The position numbers were made by a program, and so were the translations under genes. Shown here piece after piece: positions 60,917 to 64,000 of a stretch of 64,000 nt of DNA (its first letter is position 1; each line of letters begins with the position of its first letter). Source of the DNA: an uncultured Lachnospiraceae bacterium (GTDB taxonomy: Bacteria > Bacillota > Clostridia > Lachnospirales > Lachnospiraceae); NCBI GenBank assembly GCA_900548905.1, contig URMK01000018.1, positions 38,750-102,749 of the forward strand, read 5' to 3'. The notes below the pieces were generated by a model. The model ran no database searches. It was not told where the DNA came from and worked only from the letters and a program-made list of their open reading frames with translations.

Positions 60917-62593
60917 ATGAGAATAAAAGCAGCAGAAGCAATCGTCCAGATTATGGTAAAAGAAGGAATTACTGATGCTTTTGGTATACCGGGGGCGGGC
61001 ATTAACCCGGTGTATAAATATTTAGAAAACGCACCAATTTCACATTATGGGATGAGGCATGAAGAGGCTTGTACCCATGCGGCAGACGCTTATTTCAGGG
61101 CCAGTCATAAAATTGCACTTGCTATCTGTACAGCAGGTCCTGGGGCAACTAACTTTGTTACGGGATTATATACGGCCAACATTGATTCTATTCCGCTCCT
61201 GGCAATTGTAGGACAGGCAAACACATGGCAGCTGAATCAGGATCCATTCCAGTGTGTTGATATGGTAAGCATTGCGGATACAGTAACAAAGAAAGTGTTC
61301 CGCCCCATGAAGGCCGAAGAAATACCGGATATGATGAGAGAAGCTTTTTATTTGATGAGAGAAGGAAAGCCCGGGCCGGTACTGATAGATTTTCCTCTGG
61401 ATGTACAGATGGGAGAGCTGGAGTTTGAGATAGATTCCTATGAACCGAAAGGAATCAGTAAAGCGATGCCAGACCTTGAAAAAATAGGGAAGGCGATAGA
61501 AATGCTTTCTGAGGCCGAAAATCCGGTTATCATCATGGGAGGTGGCGTACGCCTTGCTGAAGCGGAAGAGGCATTAATTCATTTTGCAGAAGAATATCAG
61601 ATTCCTGTAATAACAACCTATATGGCTAAAGGCGGAATTCCCGAAAATCATCCGTTAAATGCTGGCCATGCAGGAATACAGGTCGGGCAGCCAATCGGAA
61701 ATAAATATCTGCTTGAATCGGATGTTGTATTGGGTATCGGATGTCGTTTCTCTGATAGACATACAGGGGACCTGAAGGTGTACCGCGGAGAAAGAAAATT
61801 TATACATATTGATATCTGTGAAACACAAATAGGAAAGGTATTTGAACCGGATCTTGGTATTGTTTCTGATGCTGCCGAAGCGATTAAGCAGCTTGAAGAA
61901 GCTGCCAGGACGAAGAAGCTTAAGAATTTTTCTAATGAACGTGTGGCTGTTCTTCCGATATTACGGGAGGAAATGGCAAGAAAGACGGATTATGACAGTA
62001 TCCCAATTATGCCCCACAGAGTATTCCATGAAATAAACAGAGCCTTTGATGGGAATACTATGTTCACTACAGGATGTGGAATTGTACAGATTTGGTCAGG
62101 ACAGTTACAGAAGATAGATAAACCCGGTAAATATTTACCTTCCGGAGGTGCTGGCACACTTGGTTTTGAGATTCCGGCTGCATTTGGAGCAAAAGTAGCA
62201 CATCCGGAAAATTATGCGGTCACAGTTCTCGGCGATTTTGGATTTACTTTTATGGGAGAAGAAATCGCTGTAACAACGGTTTTTGATAAACCTATTATTG
62301 TTGTTATTGTAAACAATGCAAATCTGGGGTTGATACGCCAGAACCAGAAGGGTGCTTATGGCTTTGAATATGCGGTTGGAATGCCCTGCAACCAGGACGG
62401 AACGATTGATTATGTCAAGGTAGCTGAAGGCTTTGGATGTATGGGCGAGCGTGTTTTTACTCCTGAAGAATTACGTGATGCCCTTGAAAGGGCAAAAGCA
62501 GCGGGTAAGACCTATGTAATTGATGCAATTTGTGTAAAAGAACAATTATGTGATATGGGAAACTCTATCGCAGCAATTAAGTCGTGGGTATAA
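60917..62593 (+). CDS. ThDP-dependent glyoxylate-carboligase-like enzyme
   Basis: This 558-residue three-domain thiamine-diphosphate enzyme looks like glyoxylate carboligase (Gcl) throughout: FGIPGAGINPVYKYL, LMREGKPGPVLIDFPLDVQM, SDRHTGDLKVY, GDFGFTFMGEEIAVTTVFDK and VNNANLGLIRQNQKGAYGF (Mg/ThDP motif). Gcl makes tartronate semialdehyde and CO2 from two glyoxylates. However, position 49 in MRHEEAC is Glu, where E. coli Gcl has Val51. That glutamate is the usual ThDP activator in other family members. The ATG at 60917 follows GGGAG. It is the last gene of the operon, before a terminator. Confidence 0.85.
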   Translation: MRIKAAEAIVQIMVKEGITDAFGIPGAGINPVYKYLENAPISHYGMRHEEACTHAADAYFRASHKIALAICTAGPGATNFVTGLYTANIDSIPLLAIVGQANTWQLNQDPFQCVDMVSIADTVTKKVFRPMKAEEIPDMMREAFYLMREGKPGPVLIDFPLDVQMGELEFEIDSYEPKGISKAMPDLEKIGKAIEMLSEAENPVIIMGGGVRLAEAEEALIHFAEEYQIPVITTYMAKGGIPENHPLNAGHAGIQVGQPIGNKYLLESDVVLGIGCRFSDRHTGDLKVYRGERKFIHIDICETQIGKVFEPDLGIVSDAAEAIKQLEEAARTKKLKNFSNERVAVLPILREEMARKTDYDSIPIMPHRVFHEINRAFDGNTMFTTGCGIVQIWSGQLQKIDKPGKYLPSGGAGTLGFEIPAAFGAKVAHPENYAVTVLGDFGFTFMGEEIAVTTVFDKPIIVVIVNNANLGLIRQNQKGAYGFEYAVGMPCNQDGTIDYVKVAEGFGCMGERVFTPEELRDALERAKAAGKTYVIDAICVKEQLCDMGNSIAAIKSWV

Positions 62594-62618
62594 TGACAGG
62601 AACGGCTGGTAAATAGTC

Positions 62619-62668
62619 AGGGGCAGACGGAGTAAAATCCGCCTGCCTCTAATTTTGTATTTTTAAAC
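62619..62668 (+). terminator. rho-independent terminator of the island operon
   Basis: The hairpin AGGGGCAGACGGA with TCCGCCTGCCTCT (one wobble, one mismatch) is followed by a T-rich tract, 25 bp after the carboligase-like gene. Confidence 0.82.
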
Positions 62669-62686
62669 CAAATTGAACAATCTGTT

Positions 62687-62714
62687 TTGTAATTAAAAAA
62701 CTAATGATTATAAT
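62687..62714 (+). promoter_or_regulatory. promoter of the second CdaR gene
   Basis: TTGTAA (62687-62692) and TATAAT (62709-62714) have 16-bp spacing. The -10 lies within TATAATTAGGA, a string also found at 47487-47497 before the glycerate kinase gene. Confidence 0.6.
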
Positions 62715-62719
62715 TAGGA

Positions 62720-62752
62720 AATGTTATTATACATTAATAATGTTGTAACATT
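62720..62752. promoter_or_regulatory. two adjacent AATGT-ACATT palindromes
   Basis: AATGTTATTATACATT (62720-62735) and AATGTTGTAACATT (62739-62752) share half-sites AATGT/ACATT with 6- and 4-bp centres. They lie just downstream of the -10 of the second CdaR gene, where a bound protein would block transcription. Confidence 0.5.
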
Positions 62753-62782
62753 AATATAAAACAGAAGAATTTGGAGAGTACA

Positions 62783-63928
62783 ATGATAGATGCATTACTG
62801 GCAAAAAAGTTTATTGAAAGAATCACCCAATACACAGAGTACAATGTTAACATTATGGATGAAAAGGGGATAATCATTGCCAGTAAAAATACTTCCCGGA
62901 TAGGTACGTTTCATGAAGTGGCATTACAGATTATACAGGGAGCAAAAGATACCATAATTGTTGACAATGAAAATACCCAGTTCGGTGTAAAAAAGGGAGT
63001 CAACATGGCTATTTACTATAAAAAACGCAAAGAAGGGGTTATTGGAATTACAGGGGATCCGAAAGAAGTTATGCCCATAGCGCTGGTGATAAGAATGTCG
63101 GTGGAGGTTATGCTGGAGCATGAACTGTTCAAATATGAGAAAATGCAGCGACGAAATCTGAAAGAGCAGCTGTTGAACATTATCCTGTACAATGAAGATT
63201 TACAGAAAGGTGACTGGGAACGTTTTATGCAGCCCCTTCAGCTGAAAGAAGACATTATCCGGATGCCGGTTCTGATTAGTATTCAGAGCGACAGAGATGT
63301 GAGGGAAAATGTTCTGAGTGCTTTTCGCAACGGCAGGGAGCATTCTCCTCAGGATTTGATATGTATGACAAGAGACGGGGATATTCTTCTGTATAAAGCA
63401 CTGAATAATCCACTGCCCGAGCTAATGAAAAATTATAAATATGTGATAGGAGAAGCTATTGCAGACGGTCTGCGGTATATGAGAAGCGCAGGGTGCTCCT
63501 ATACTATCTATGTGGGTGCTTTTCAAAGTGATTTCCTGTATTACAGAATGGGATACGGACATTGCTTATGGCTCAAAAAAAATATGGGAACCGGAGGAAG
63601 CTTTTATTTTTATGATCATACCAGTATGTATTTCATGTCCATTCTGCCGCTCACGGAGCTTCAGGTTGCGTACTATACCATTGAAAGGAATTTCGGAGAT
63701 AAATTTGTTGAAAACTTCAAAGAAATCATAGAAGCCCTCCGTATGGCCAATTTCAACCTGAATGATGCGAGCAAGCTGCTGCATGTTCATAAAAATACAT
63801 TGATTTACCGGTTGGATAAAATAAGGGAGATATTGAATGCAGATCCCCTTGGAAATAATAATGACAGGGAATTTGTGAATGGTTTTTACTATTATTTAAA
63901 GAGAAAAGAACAAATTTATCAGGATTAA
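62783..63928 (+). CDS. CdaR-type sugar-diacid regulator (second)
   Basis: This 381-residue paralogue of the regulator at 46243 has the same domain order: diacid-recognition domain (YTEYNVNIMDEKGIIIASKN, GTFHEVALQII, GVIGITGDPKE), a middle domain and PucR helix-turn-helix (LLHVHKNTLIYRLDKIREIL near residue 335). I start at the ATG at 62783 after TTGGAGAG. It has its own promoter with palindromic sites. Having one such regulator at each end of the island suggests that they share or divide control of the glycerate pathway genes. Confidence 0.9.
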   Translation: MIDALLAKKFIERITQYTEYNVNIMDEKGIIIASKNTSRIGTFHEVALQIIQGAKDTIIVDNENTQFGVKKGVNMAIYYKKRKEGVIGITGDPKEVMPIALVIRMSVEVMLEHELFKYEKMQRRNLKEQLLNIILYNEDLQKGDWERFMQPLQLKEDIIRMPVLISIQSDRDVRENVLSAFRNGREHSPQDLICMTRDGDILLYKALNNPLPELMKNYKYVIGEAIADGLRYMRSAGCSYTIYVGAFQSDFLYYRMGYGHCLWLKKNMGTGGSFYFYDHTSMYFMSILPLTELQVAYYTIERNFGDKFVENFKEIIEALRMANFNLNDASKLLHVHKNTLIYRLDKIREILNADPLGNNNDREFVNGFYYYLKRKEQIYQD

Positions 63929-63939
63929 TTACTCAAATT

Positions 63940-64000
63940 TCGCAGGTGCCAAATGGCCCTCCGCCCGCTGTCTGTGGGGCGCTCCCGGGACTGAAAAGGA
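63940..64000 (+). repeat. second copy of the long palindromic repeat, cut by window edge
   Basis: GCAGGTGCCAAATGGCC, CCCGCTGTC and CCGGGACTGAAAAGGA align in order with the left arm of the palindrome at 5841-5920. Only the first 60 bp or so are in the window, so the other arm should lie just beyond 64000. Confidence 0.8.

Noticed and set aside
61049..62593. Acetolactate synthase for branched-chain amino acids
   Set aside because: Despite the catalytic Glu, the sequence matches Gcl over its length, there is no small regulatory subunit gene, and all neighbours belong to glycerate metabolism.

Overview
The window looks like chromosome from an anaerobic gut Clostridium-like Firmicute, most probably Lachnospiraceae. 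The reasons are AddAB recombination nuclease, ECF vitamin transporters with a TPP riboswitch, a Spo0A-C-like small protein, DUF6062, an Rpn/PD-(D/E)XK transposase relic, strong AGGAGG ribosome sites, TTG and GTG starts, and several glycan-uptake loci. I see no tRNA, rRNA, CRISPR array, phage or intact insertion sequence.

Layout. 0-1.6 kb holds broken glycosidase fragments, with a small DUF4160 gene pair abutting one of them. 1.7-10.9 kb is a glycan locus: two tandem AraC regulators, a lipoprotein binding protein, two LplB/YtcP-type permeases and a GH78 alpha-L-rhamnosidase. A 265-bp nested palindrome separates the binding protein from the permeases. 10.9-12.4 kb is a scrap zone (glycosidase-like, AraC and YafQ-toxin fragments) bracketed by a 65-bp inverted repeat. 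12.4-17.3 kb has a DUF6062 gene diverging from a codB-codA-uraA pyrimidine salvage operon. 17.3-21.0 kb holds an Rpn transposase relic, a truncated permease and an M28 peptidase. 21.2-23.1 kb is a PadR-DUF1700-DUF4097 operon. 23.4-30.6 kb has two Ca2+-type P-type ATPases separated by XRE, Spo0A-like and TetR regulators. 30.7-33.0 kb is a GH2 beta-galactosidase. 33.4-40.5 kb is addB-addA. 40.5-44.1 kb is an ECF transporter (UPF0397 S component, fused double ATPase, EcfT) behind a structured leader of about 150 nt. Then come an aldose-1-epimerase-like gene and thiT with its TPP riboswitch.

46.2-63.9 kb is a distinct, visibly more AT-rich catabolic island. It is bounded by two paralogous CdaR-type regulators. 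Between them, all on the + strand, are glycerate-2-kinase, a TIM-barrel isomerase, a D-2-hydroxyacid dehydrogenase, a LarA-like nickel-pincer racemase, a sugar ABC importer without its own ATPase, an 854-residue glycosidase-like protein, two tandem FAD oxidoreductases and a glyoxylate-carboligase-like ThDP enzyme. The set suggests import and intracellular breakdown of an unknown sugar-acid or modified glycan through glyoxylate, tartronate semialdehyde and glycerate to 2-phosphoglycerate. The carboligase-like enzyme carries Glu where E. coli Gcl has Val51. This island is the best candidate for an undescribed pathway.

Functions are assigned by motif recognition and family knowledge from reading the sequence; no database search was run.
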